Made by a program: the position numbers and the translations under genes. From NCBI RefSeq assembly GCF_002153375.1, contig NZ_MTBQ01000008.1, positions 1 to 64,000 of the forward strand: a stretch of DNA of 64,000 bases. The letters are read 5' to 3'. Below are positions 53,229 to 60,600 of the stretch, piece by piece. Source of the stretch: Oceanobacillus rekensis. Its GTDB lineage: Bacteria > Bacillota > Bacilli > Bacillales > Amphibacillaceae. Positions within the stretch are counted from its first letter, which is position 1. Each line of letters starts with the position of its first letter. The notes under the pieces are model-generated. The model searched no databases. It was not told the origin of the DNA and worked only from the letters and a program-made list of their open reading frames with translations.

Positions 53229-53325
53229 ACAATAGAGATTAATTGGCGGTACGAGAATAGATTTAATTGAAGAACATTTATTAGAAGAATTCTTTAAAAA
53301 TGACTCCTTTGTTCAACTATCGGTC

Positions 53326-53354
53326 GCGATTCTTTAATAAGAATCGCATTTCTT
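53326..53354 (+). terminator. Terminator after the EamA gene
   Basis: Hairpin GCGATTCTT / AAGAATCGC with a 4-nt loop, then ATTTCTT, about 100 bp past the stop. Between the gene and the hairpin lies a short remnant frame GGTRIDLIEEHLLEEFFKND of unknown origin. Confidence 0.6.
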
Positions 53355-53362
53355 AATGAACA

Positions 53363-53415
53363 AACTGGTGCAAGAGCTGAATAGGGCAATCAGAATTTGA
53401 TTGTCCTTTCTTTTT
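53363..53415 (+). repeat. ACTGGTGC element 3
   Basis: AACTGGTGCAAGAGCTGAAT then GGGCAATCA gaat TTGATTGTCC and TTTCTTTTT: the clearest terminator hairpin of the family. Confidence 0.65.
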
Positions 53416-53453
53416 CTAATAATGTTATGAATATTATGTTAAAATTAAATAAA

Positions 53454-53474
53454 AGGCTGTTGATCTATCTGGCA
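53454..53474 (+). repeat. GGCTGTTGATCTATCTGGCAG motif, copy 1
   Basis: This 21-bp motif recurs exactly at 55174-55194, in both cases shortly upstream of a small gene. Its function is unknown; it may be part of a shared leader. Confidence 0.6.
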
Positions 53475-53531
53475 GATTAGGACAACAAGTACATAATTAT
53501 TTGTTAAGAAATTCAATTGGGGGGTGTACTT

Positions 53532-53783
53532 TTGAAGAAAATTATTTTATTAATATTGCTATTGATTAATGTTTTCTATATTGTAAGTTTCTTTGTTGGG
53601 AATGCATCTATTGCATTAAACAGTCTATGGCTTGTCATAATTGTAATCAGTTTGTGTTTATCTATAATTTATCTGTTACGTTCAAGAAAGAATCCTTATT
53701 TATTAATTTCTGTTTTTATTATAAGTATCTGTTCTTTGGGGACTTATGGGTTTCTATATTTCATTACTAATTTTATGGGATAA
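53532..53783 (+). CDS. Small three-helix membrane protein, unknown
   Basis: An 83-residue protein. The TTG start at 53532 lies behind GGGGGGTG; the upstream ATG would overlap that site. Three hydrophobic helices (KKIILLILLLINVFYIVSFF; SLWLVIIVISLCLSIIYLL; PYLLISVFIISICSLGTYGF) with a basic RSRKN loop. No family recognised. Confidence 0.6.
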   Translation: MKKIILLILLLINVFYIVSFFVGNASIALNSLWLVIIVISLCLSIIYLLRSRKNPYLLISVFIISICSLGTYGFLYFITNFMG

Positions 53784-53824
53784 TGATATTTAACATGCGA
53801 ATCTTCAATAAGGGGTGAATTTTT

Positions 53825-53995
53825 ATGGAAATAATTTTTATGTTTATAGCAGGATTCATTGTTTTTATTATAGCTATAATAGCGATTATTAAAGGAGTAA
53901 CACATAGAATAAAAAGTCCAACTGATGATTTAAAAGGAGAAGTTTCAAGTCTTAAAAATAGGGTCAATGAGCTTGAGAATGAAAAGAAAAGCTAA
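53825..53995 (+). CDS. Small membrane-anchored coiled-coil protein
   Basis: A 56-residue protein not long enough for most gene callers: one transmembrane helix (MEIIFMFIAGFIVFIIAIIA) followed by a basic junction and a short leucine-containing coiled coil (LKGEVSSLKNRVNELENEKK). GGGGTG lies 8 nt before the ATG. Such proteins often act as membrane-bound scaffolds; nothing specific can be said. Confidence 0.55.
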   Translation: MEIIFMFIAGFIVFIIAIIAIIKGVTHRIKSPTDDLKGEVSSLKNRVNELENEKKS

Positions 53996-54010
53996 TTACT
54001 CTGTTCAAGT

Positions 54011-54050
54011 AACTGGTGCCATTCTTAAGAAGGAGAAGCACCTTTTTTGC
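54011..54050 (+). repeat. ACTGGTGC element 4 (terminator)
   Basis: AACTGGTGC ... GCACC then TTTTTTGC: outer GGTGC/GCACC arms with a T tract, directly after the coiled-coil gene. Confidence 0.6.
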
Positions 54051-54103
54051 TAAATTTATGGGCAGGTTTGTGGAATAAGAACAATTTATTTTAGGGGGAT
54101 TTT

Positions 54104-54289
54104 ATGATAGGAATTGCAACAGTAATTGGATTTTATTTATCACCAATTTTAAGTATTGTGTTCTGTGCCAACCTCGTATCTATTTTAAAGAAGGTAAAAA
54201 ACAATGAGGATACTTATAAAAATACATTTTGGTTAACACTTTCAATTACATTAATTGTATGGAATTTTAGCATACTTTTGTTGATATAG
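54104..54289 (+). CDS. Small two-helix membrane protein, unknown
   Basis: A 61-residue protein, MIGIATVIGFYLSPILSIVF, a charged loop KKVKNNEDTYKNTF, and a second helix LTLSITLIVWNFSILLLI. AGGGGG precedes the ATG by 7 nt. No family recognised. Confidence 0.55.
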   Translation: MIGIATVIGFYLSPILSIVFCANLVSILKKVKNNEDTYKNTFWLTLSITLIVWNFSILLLI

Positions 54290-54302
54290 CGCTTCTTCAA
54301 CA

Positions 54303-54330
54303 AACTGGTGCATAAATTAAAAGAGGGGTG
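54303..54330 (+). repeat. ACTGGTGC element 5
   Basis: AACTGGTGCATAAATTAAAAGAGGGG, 14 bp past the preceding stop; here the hairpin arm is poorly formed and the purine-rich end serves as the next ribosome binding site. Confidence 0.5.
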
Positions 54331-54337
54331 GGATTTT

Positions 54338-54496
54338 TTGGAAATTATAGATAAGACGCATAAACCTGATTATGTCTTTGAGTATTATATAATCTGTGTT
54401 TTTTCTATACTAACATTTAGGAAAATAAACAGAGTTGAAAAATTGAAAGTGAAACTTAGAAAAAGGAAAGAAGAGAACTCTAATAGAAATATTTAA
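54338..54496 (+). CDS. Possible small protein, uncertain
   Basis: A 52-residue frame from TTG behind GAGGGGTGGGA: LEIIDKTHKPDYVFEYYIIC, VFSILTFRKINR and a strongly basic tail KLKVKLRKRKEENSNRNI. It could be a real small basic protein with one hydrophobic stretch or a remnant. The long purine run before it makes the start tentative. Confidence 0.35.
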   Translation: MEIIDKTHKPDYVFEYYIICVFSILTFRKINRVEKLKVKLRKRKEENSNRNI

Positions 54497-54520
54497 CTGC
54501 AATTAGATAATATTTTTGTT

Positions 54521-54560
54521 AACTGGTGCGATAGCACAATAAGAGCAGTCACCTTTTGGC
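54521..54560 (+). repeat. ACTGGTGC element 6 (terminator)
   Basis: TAACTGGTGCGATAGCACAATAAGAGCAGTCACCTTTTGG: GGTG / CACC arms followed by TTTT. Confidence 0.5.
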
Positions 54561-54615
54561 AGGATAGTTGAATGGTAAGCTATTGTTGAGAGAAGCTAAT
54601 GCTGAGGTGAATTAT

Positions 54616-55053
54616 ATGAAAAGGATTATTTTAATCAGCATCTGCTTAATTTTGTTTTTTAGTCTTAAACCCAATGGAAATTCTGTCCAAAGTGAGGAGT
54701 CTTACGCTACCGTAGAAGATATTATATTACAGGTAAGTAAGCCTAATGTTGGGAAGCTAGTAGTTACTTCTTCAAACGAAGAAAATGATGACATATTATA
54801 TTTACTAAACGAAATTAAATATGAACTAATAGCATCCATTACAAAACAAACAGGACTTGATTCGATAGAAATAATGGTAGGTTCTCATTCTGTTGGAGAA
54901 AATATTGACGTTGACGTATTAGTAAATTTACCAAAGGATGCAAAAATTGGGGAAGCGACAATTCAACAAATAGTAAAGGATATTATTAGGATTGTTTCTA
55001 AAAAAGAAAATGTAACAATTAGCGAGGAAAATATTAAGATAACAACCCACTAA
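54616..55053 (+). CDS. Small secreted or membrane-anchored protein, unknown
   Basis: A 145-residue protein starting MKRIILISICLILFFSLKPN, a signal or anchor peptide, then a soluble domain rich in beta and helical propensity (LVVTSSNEENDD, IEIMVGSHSVGENIDVDVLV, DIIRIVSKKENVTISEENIK). GAGGTGAATTAT precedes the ATG; the longer frame from 54568 has no ribosome binding site. No family recognised. Confidence 0.65.
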   Translation: MKRIILISICLILFFSLKPNGNSVQSEESYATVEDIILQVSKPNVGKLVVTSSNEENDDILYLLNEIKYELIASITKQTGLDSIEIMVGSHSVGENIDVDVLVNLPKDAKIGEATIQQIVKDIIRIVSKKENVTISEENIKITTH

Positions 55054-55128
55054 TGGTAAATTCCTTCATAGGCATATATCATAAAAGTACAGTCGTATTA
55101 TATAATTGTAAAAAAATTAATTTAAACT

Positions 55129-55195
55129 ATCTGGTGCAGAGTTATATAAGGCAATCAAATTTTTTTTAATGAAAGGCTGTTGATCTATCTGGCAG
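55129..55195 (+). repeat. ACTGGTGC element 7 plus GGCTGTTGATCTATCTGGCAG motif
   Basis: ATCTGGTGCAGAGTTATATAAGGCAATCAAATTTTTTTT followed by GGCTGTTGATCTATCTGGCAGAA (55174), which repeats the motif at 53454. Confidence 0.55.
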
Positions 55196-55245
55196 AAGAG
55201 TTCAATAATTTTTTTGGAATATTTATTTTACAGGGGATGTAAAAA

Positions 55246-55851
55246 ATGGGGAAAGACAAAGAAACACCTGAAGTAAGAAGAGAGAAAATGAGACAAGGAG
55301 AATTAAAAAATCCCTCTAGTAGTATCCACGGGAGCAATCTTGCTGATCTAGTAGGTGGTTTAGGTTGGAAAGGTACTGGATTATTGATTCTTGTATTAAT
55401 TATTGCTGGTGTTTTCTTTTTATTAAAATTTAATCCACCATTGGAGATTGGTACTATTGCTTCAAGTGAAGATAATAAATCGGTTGTTATTGGTATTGGT
55501 AATAACGGTTTTCGTGAAGTCAAAATAGTAGATGTTTCGGTAAATAATAATGAAAAACCTTTAGAAACAAGATTGCAAGTTAGTAATGCATTGCAAGGGT
55601 TCACCATAACGGATGATTATAACAGTGAAGAAGCGAAAAAATATGGTTTTACCAATATAGATGAGATAGTCATAAAAACAGGAACTTCACCATCATCTAA
55701 TTATGAAAAATTAGATGATGGAACTGCTTCAAGAGATGATGAAATTTATGGGATTAGTGTTATTCATAATGAAGAAATAAATAACGTTCATATAGAATAT
55801 AGTCATTTTGGAACGACATTTAATGATACTGTGTATTTAAACTATTATTGA
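55246..55851 (+). CDS. Membrane-anchored protein with DUF6366-like N-terminus
   Basis: A 201-residue protein. The N-terminal 60 residues (MGKDKETPEVRREKMRQGEL, SNLADLVGGLGWKGTGLLIL) resemble DUF6366 small proteins: charged stretch, then a single transmembrane helix at about 45-65. The remaining 135 residues form an extracytoplasmic domain with repeated short strands (NNGFREVKIVDVSVNNNEKP; YGISVIHNEEINNVHIEYSH). This looks like a fusion of a DUF6366-type anchor to a beta-rich outer domain. Function unknown. Confidence 0.7.
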   Translation: MGKDKETPEVRREKMRQGELKNPSSSIHGSNLADLVGGLGWKGTGLLILVLIIAGVFFLLKFNPPLEIGTIASSEDNKSVVIGIGNNGFREVKIVDVSVNNNEKPLETRLQVSNALQGFTITDDYNSEEAKKYGFTNIDEIVIKTGTSPSSNYEKLDDGTASRDDEIYGISVIHNEEINNVHIEYSHFGTTFNDTVYLNYY

Positions 55852-55959
55852 TATATCAGGATTTTTCATTTGAGATTTCATGTACTTCATAGATTTTAAC
55901 TCACTTCAATATCAAATATGTGAAGCAAGTATAGCTTAATCATGTGCACGGTAAAAAAA

Positions 55960-55995
55960 GAGAGGAGAACTCTTGTAAAGTTCTCCTCTCCTTCG
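55960..55995 (-). terminator. Terminator between convergent genes
   Basis: Perfect 12-bp arms GAGAGGAGAACT / AGTTCTCCTCTC, loop CTTGTAA, with TTTTTTT on the minus strand. It ends the YflT-type gene and possibly the DUF6366-like gene from the other side. Confidence 0.75.
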
Positions 55996-56008
55996 TTCCT
56001 GAAAAATA

Positions 56009-56587
56009 CTAATATCGTTTATTCGAATCATTTCCTACAATAGTGACTGCTTCAGGATACATCGTCTTGTTAACCGTATCGTTTGTTAAGAAGGTGCCGT
56101 AGACAAAATTTTCATTATTCTCGTTCGCTTCTACCAATACAATGACTTTTCCGTCCTTCAGATACTGCTCATACTGTTTCGCTTGCTCTTCCGGTATACC
56201 GGCTCCAACCAATGCACCGACAAGTCCGCCACCACTAGCTCCAATACCCAGACCAGCTAGTGTTGTTGCCAACGGTCCGGCTGCGAGTAGTGGACCTACA
56301 CCTGGGATTGTTAATAATCCGGCTTCAACGATCAAACCACTAATACCGCCTAGCACTCCGCCCGAAGCAGCACCAATGCCGACACCTTTTCCGGCGTTTT
56401 TGCCTCTACCCCCTTTATTCGAGGATACGTCTGTGTTTGTTTCCTCTTCGATATCTTTTACTTTATCCTTGTTTTTAGCAAAAACGGATATATCTTCTTT
56501 TCCATATCCTTGTGCTTGCAAGTCTTTAATTGCTTTCTCTGCATTCTTAACATTAGAAAAGACGCCACCGATTAATTTATTATCCAT
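56009..56587 (-). CDS. General stress protein, YflT-type / glycine-zipper domain
   Basis: A 192-residue protein: N-terminal YflT/Hsp-induced domain (MDNKLIGGVFSNVKNAEKAI, GYGKEDISVFAKNKDK) and a central glycine-rich hydrophobic region (AGKGVGIGAASGGVLGGISG; GPLATTLAGLGIGASGGGLV) like glycine-zipper inner-membrane segments. Start at 56587 behind GGAGCTGATGTTAAA. Such proteins are sigma-B-type stress genes in Bacillaceae; no sigma-B promoter is obvious here. Confidence 0.8.
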   Translation of the reverse strand: MDNKLIGGVFSNVKNAEKAIKDLQAQGYGKEDISVFAKNKDKVKDIEEETNTDVSSNKGGRGKNAGKGVGIGAASGGVLGGISGLIVEAGLLTIPGVGPLLAAGPLATTLAGLGIGASGGGLVGALVGAGIPEEQAKQYEQYLKDGKVIVLVEANENNENFVYGTFLTNDTVNKTMYPEAVTIVGNDSNKRY

Positions 56588-56707
56588 TTTAACATCAGCT
56601 CCTTTATTTTTATCTATACTTCGTGCATTCCCGATCTGATAAAATCTAATCACCTACACACTGACAGATGGTTAAAAAAACAATGAACTCTTTGCAAATA
56701 AAAACAG

Positions 56708-56736
56708 AGAAGACAAGTAGTGTCCCCTCTGTTAAG
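56708..56736 (-). terminator. Terminator of the methyltransferase gene
   Basis: Stem AACAGAG / CTCTGTT with TTTTATTT following on the minus strand, 11 bp after the stop codon. Confidence 0.6.
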
Positions 56737-56746
56737 CTAGTTAATA

Positions 56747-57724
56747 TCACTCACATACGATTATTTCACGAGTAAATAACCCTAATATGTCTTTTTTAGC
56801 TACTGCTCGGTCCGTAATCATAAATCCAGCTGCTTTAAGAACTTCATCGATCGGCTCTACCGTTACTACGACTAATCTATCTGCGAATCTCCGAGCACTT
56901 TGGAGCATTTCCAGTTGCTCTTCATCTGAGATAACCGAACATAAATTATAAGGCAAATCAATAATTGCGACATCATAATGCTCCGTGACATCCCGAATAT
57001 CTGCTAAGTTTACTTCTCCCTCAAGACCAAAATATTCGATGTTTTCTCTGACTCCATTGATGATTAGACGATTTCGGTCACTTCCTACGATATCAATCCC
57101 CATTGAAAGGGCTTCAACTAGTACTGTCCCAATTCCACAACAGGGATCAATTGCTTTTATGTCGTGTGGAATTGGAATAGCAATATTTGCAACTGCCCTT
57201 GCCACACGTGTACCCAGCGCTGTCGAATATTCATGTGGCTTCTTCTGATGTTGTAACCAGACAGGCTCACTTTTCTTATAGTCACCGAATACCCATCTCC
57301 CGTTCACGTTCGTTACGCCAAAAAGTCGATCGGCATGATCAAAATCCGCTTCCCCATAAACATGTAATCCAATTTCTTTCTCAACCATACGCCGTCTCTT
57401 GAAGCCTTCCTTCTCCTCTTTTACAAGGCCACTATTTTTCACATAATTCACTTTGAATGTTGCCCCGTCTAAATCCAACGTTTCTGCTTGTTTGAGAAGA
57501 TCCTGAAAGTTCTCCTCTTCAAAAATCACACGAATTCTTTCTTTCATAAACGGGCTTCTGGAAGGATCAACTTCCACAAAACTTTCCAATACTTTATTAT
57601 CCGTATCCTTTCCAAAAAAGGAACGCATTTCCAGAGCACATAAAGAGCGCTCTTCCTCTGGGTAGGAATACATATATACATAGGTCGATAAATCTCGATT
57701 CGTAAATTCCAAGTTAGTTTTCAT
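56747..57724 (-). CDS. TRM11-like SAM-dependent RNA methyltransferase
   Basis: A 325-residue protein with an N-terminal RNA-binding extension, SAM motif I in KAIDPCCGIGTVLVEALSMG, GSDRNRLIINGVRENI and the DLPYNLCS catalytic loop (D/N-P-P-Y type, as in TRM11 and Trm-G10). Members methylate the N2 position of guanosine in tRNA. Monocistronic; GGATGAAAACT overlaps the start region. Confidence 0.8.
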   Translation of the reverse strand: MKTNLEFTNRDLSTYVYMYSYPEEERSLCALEMRSFFGKDTDNKVLESFVEVDPSRSPFMKERIRVIFEEENFQDLLKQAETLDLDGATFKVNYVKNSGLVKEEKEGFKRRRMVEKEIGLHVYGEADFDHADRLFGVTNVNGRWVFGDYKKSEPVWLQHQKKPHEYSTALGTRVARAVANIAIPIPHDIKAIDPCCGIGTVLVEALSMGIDIVGSDRNRLIINGVRENIEYFGLEGEVNLADIRDVTEHYDVAIIDLPYNLCSVISDEEQLEMLQSARRFADRLVVVTVEPIDEVLKAAGFMITDRAVAKKDILGLFTREIIVCE

Positions 57725-57781
57725 CCTTTAATCCAGTATTCTTAAATCTCACATTAACCATTATACATTTTTTTGGAATAA

Positions 57782-57828
57782 AAAAAGCAATAGGCATCAT
57801 CTAACATGACTGTCCGTATTGCTTTTAT
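57782..57828 (-). terminator. Terminator of the GIY-YIG gene
   Basis: Arms AAAAGCAATA / TATTGCTTTT with TTTTTATTCC beyond on the minus strand, just past the stop codon. Confidence 0.65.
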
Positions 57829-57831
57829 TCA

Positions 57832-58194
57832 TCAGGTTTGCTTATAGAATACTTTATCTACATTGTATTTCGCCTGAAGTTTGTTAATGATATACGTTTC
57901 ATAAATCTCTCTGTCGGCTGGTTCTTCAACCAAACAAATCTCAATCTTCGTAACTTCATCGCGGTGCGTCTTCATTGGCGATACATTATCCTGAAAATGT
58001 TTTTTAATTCTGGGTCTTAACTTTCTAGCTTTGCCGACAAATAATAACTCATCATTGTCGTTATAAAACATAAAAATACCGCCCTTTTCTCTTGTGATCA
58101 AGTGAAAATCGGTAAATCCATAAATATTACTTAACTCCGGATTATCCTGTTTCGTAATGGTAACATCTGGCTTCGGAATGGTTATATCTATCAC
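57832..58194 (-). CDS. GIY-YIG nuclease family protein
   Basis: A 120-residue protein with a GIY-YIG-like core: GGIFMFYNDNDELLFVGKARKL (GIY and YVG degenerate to GIF and FVG), RIKKHFQDN and EICLVEEPADREIYETYIIN with the conserved Arg and Glu. Length suggests the single-domain UvrC-N or DNA-binding accessory type. The altered YVG motif makes activity uncertain. Confidence 0.75.
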   Translation of the reverse strand: MIDITIPKPDVTITKQDNPELSNIYGFTDFHLITREKGGIFMFYNDNDELLFVGKARKLRPRIKKHFQDNVSPMKTHRDEVTKIEICLVEEPADREIYETYIINKLQAKYNVDKVFYKQT

Positions 58195-58454
58195 TTAAGC
58201 TTCACTTCCTCTTTCTACGTTAATTTAAAGAGTATCATAAACCAGTCCCTTTGTGGAAGAAGGAACTAGAAGGTAAACTTAAAAACAAGTAGTAACATCA
58301 TATAAAATAATAATCTGATTTTTGTTAAGAGCATTAAAGTTTCTCATAACGTAATTATATAATGTAACATTGATCCTCTTTTAACGGGATGGGTGTAGTT
58401 GAAGTAAGTTGCGAGAGGTCCTTTGTCTGCTGGTATTTCTTGTACGCCATCCAC

Positions 58455-58640
58455 ATGGCGTATAGCCCTTCCATATAAAATTCCTTGGACCAATCATAAA
58501 TTCCTAACCGCTACATCCTGCCTAACTTCTATTTCCTTTTCTAAAATTGAATTTCCTCTCGGGTAAAGGAGAAATACATAAATTTAACCCCTCCTAAAAA
58601 TCAGATTTCAGAGGGGATATGTAAGTTTAAGTAGTTCCGT
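58455..58640. repeat. 0.2-kb duplicated segment, copy 2
   Basis: GTACGCCATCCACATGGCGTATAGCCC through AACCCCTCC ... GAGGGGATATGTAAGTTTAAGTAGTTCCGT matches 47930-48140. The embedded frame has a stop at codon 2 here. The neighbouring 58195-58454 is AT-rich spacer without recognisable content. Confidence 0.7.
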
Positions 58641-58668
58641 AACATAGGGATACATATTAAATTGTGAT

Positions 58669-59118
58669 TTAATCCTTTTTTTTCATCGTCCATGGGTATT
58701 TAGGTCTTTCAAGGGGTGTGATATTAATAACGAGATATCCGATAATTAGTATAAGAATGACCAGGGCATAAATTAATGTATCAATTGGTTTTTCATGATC
58801 TACAATAATCAGTCGAAGCATGGCAGTGATCCCAATATAAATAAAATAGCGTAATGGAAAATGATAATCCTCTTTAAAATATTTTACAATCATCGTAATG
58901 AATTCAAAGTATAGGAAGAATACAAGGATATTTGCAAGGAATATCTTGTAATCACTACTGTCATCCACTATTAATAAATGGAAGAAATTTACAATTTCCC
59001 CCACAAGAAGAAAAGATAAAACCAATGCTAACAGAAAAAGGCATACATTCAGAAATAATTGAAGAACATGCGGAATTAACTTCATTTTTTCATTCATATC
59101 AATCTTTTTCTTAACCAT
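58669..59118 (-). CDS. PsiE family phosphate-starvation-inducible membrane protein
   Basis: A 149-residue four-helix protein: KLIPHVLQLFLNVCLFLLAL, LLIVDDSSDYKIFLANILVF, EFITMIVKYFKEDYHFPLRY and LIYALVILILIIGYLVINIT, fitting PsiE. Role at the membrane is not known; in E. coli it is induced by phosphate starvation. AGGTATTTA precedes the start. Confidence 0.8.
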   Translation of the reverse strand: MVKKKIDMNEKMKLIPHVLQLFLNVCLFLLALVLSFLLVGEIVNFFHLLIVDDSSDYKIFLANILVFFLYFEFITMIVKYFKEDYHFPLRYFIYIGITAMLRLIIVDHEKPIDTLIYALVILILIIGYLVINITPLERPKYPWTMKKKD

Positions 59119-59263
59119 TAAATACCTCCAGTCTTTATTATCTCAAGATAATATTATTCACTATAATTAATTAAAATACAAGTGCTTATTAAAGAAAACC
59201 TTGTACAATTGAGTGGTCGTGAATCATCTCCTGCGATAAGCGTTGTAAAAGAAATAGTTAAAA

Positions 59264-59323
59264 ATCAGATGGCTGTCCCCCACCGCTTTACAGTATTAAA
59301 GCGGTGGGGGACAGCCATCTGAT
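59264..59323. repeat. Perfect 27-bp inverted repeat (B-type palindrome)
   Basis: Left arm ATCAGATGGCTGTCCCCCAC... (59264-59290) is exactly complementary to 59297-59323, with the 6-nt loop CAGTAT. It carries the loop core CCGCTTTACAGTATTAAAGCGG shared by the other B-type copies but with GGCTGT outer arms instead of TGCCAGT. Exact symmetry suggests a recent origin or active maintenance. Confidence 0.85.
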
Positions 59324-59422
59324 TACATAAAATTCGCTCAAATCCAGGCGTTAATTCCCAGATTCTGAGTACTAGGCAATTTATATAGGCACTGCTATAG
59401 TGGCACTTCTATTGAACGTTCC

Positions 59423-60529
59423 TTACTGCAGCTTCCCTCTACCTAAGATTGGAATCTCTTCCACAACCACATCCCCAGAAACAAGGTAGGCGTAGTCATA
59501 TAGATTACAAACTGGACATATATGGTTCGGAATAATTTCCAACTTTTCACCAATTTTCACTTGATTCCTAAATCTTTCATTATATATAATTGCATGTTCA
59601 TCAAAGAGTTGATCAATATGCACATGGTCGGAATTTTTGATATAGCCTATTCCAGTTGTTGCACAAATTCCTTCACTTCTCGTCTGCATGGTTAGTCCTT
59701 TGGCACCGACATCGGTAATGACTCGTTCATTAGTTGGTTTGCTAATAACGGTCGTCAGGACACTGGCAGCACAACTAGAATATGAACCAATTGCATTCCC
59801 TTGGGATACATCCATGAGGATATATGTTCCAACACGAAGTTCGGTAATTCCCTCCATCACTCCAAAATCATGCAGCAGCGGCGGTGTAGATCCAATGCTA
59901 ACTGTTTCAAGTTGACATCCCTGTTCCTCCGCAAGATGTGCAAAACGAAGGGTACGTTTTTGTGCTTCATTGTATAAGCGGCGGCAATCCTCAAGGTCCT
60001 TCGCTTTGTAAGTATGACCATCATGGGAGAAAATCCCTTTTAAATTTACATGTGAGCAACTTTTTATATAATCTACCAAACTTAAATAATCGCTTTCTTC
60101 TATAACTCCAGAACGGTTTTCGCCAACTTCAATTTCGATAAGAACTTGAGCCGGCTTTTTACTATCTATAAATACGCTCTCAATTACTCTGCATTGCTCG
60201 ATACTATCAACGCCAAAGGAAATATCAATAGTTTTCGCAAGTTTCTTTATCCGATTTAGTTTAACTTCGCCTACAATTTCGTTTGCAATAAAAATATCGT
60301 TTAATCCGCTTTCAGCCATTACCTCTGCTTCGCCAACTTTTGCTACAGTAATTCCTTTTGCTCCTGCATCTACCTGAAGTTTGGCTAGCGCGGGCATCTT
60401 ATGTGTTTTCGTATGCGGTCGAAGATGTACGTTATATTTATCAGCATACAATTGCATCCTATGAATATTATCCATCATTATTTCTCTATCAATGACTAAG
60501 CTCGGTGTATCTAATTCTTTCCTATTCAT
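59423..60529 (-). CDS. D-threonine aldolase / D-serine dehydratase-like PLP enzyme (fold-type III)
   Basis: A 368-residue alanine-racemase-fold PLP enzyme: ELDTPSLVIDREIMMDNIHR, the Schiff-base Lys in VHLRPHTKTHKMPALAKLQV, EVGENRSGV and SIGSTPPL. The C-terminal metal site is present in IPNHICPVCNLYDYAYLV (His and Cys). Members of this DSD1 group cleave D-threonine or D-3-hydroxy amino acids or dehydrate D-serine. Start at 60529 (MNRKEL) behind GGAGGAGTG. Co-directional with a threonine-synthase-like enzyme and RidA. Confidence 0.85.
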   Translation of the reverse strand: MNRKELDTPSLVIDREIMMDNIHRMQLYADKYNVHLRPHTKTHKMPALAKLQVDAGAKGITVAKVGEAEVMAESGLNDIFIANEIVGEVKLNRIKKLAKTIDISFGVDSIEQCRVIESVFIDSKKPAQVLIEIEVGENRSGVIEESDYLSLVDYIKSCSHVNLKGIFSHDGHTYKAKDLEDCRRLYNEAQKRTLRFAHLAEEQGCQLETVSIGSTPPLLHDFGVMEGITELRVGTYILMDVSQGNAIGSYSSCAASVLTTVISKPTNERVITDVGAKGLTMQTRSEGICATTGIGYIKNSDHVHIDQLFDEHAIIYNERFRNQVKIGEKLEIIPNHICPVCNLYDYAYLVSGDVVVEEIPILGRGKLQ

Positions 60530-60600
60530 CCTAATCACTCCTCCATAATTAGATATGCTAGCGCAACTTTATTCAATTTTATTAAAATACGATTTATATC

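Noticed and set aside
49683..55195. ACTGGTGC elements as integron attC sites
   Set aside because: No integrase, the elements are simple terminator hairpins, and gene orientation relative to them is not cassette-like in the integron sense.
55185..55607. 140-codon minus-strand frame
   Set aside because: Antisense to the DUF6366-like gene, with no ribosome binding site.
56142..56639. 165-codon plus-strand frame
   Set aside because: Antisense shadow of the glycine-rich stress protein; proline/serine-rich composition follows from the opposite strand.
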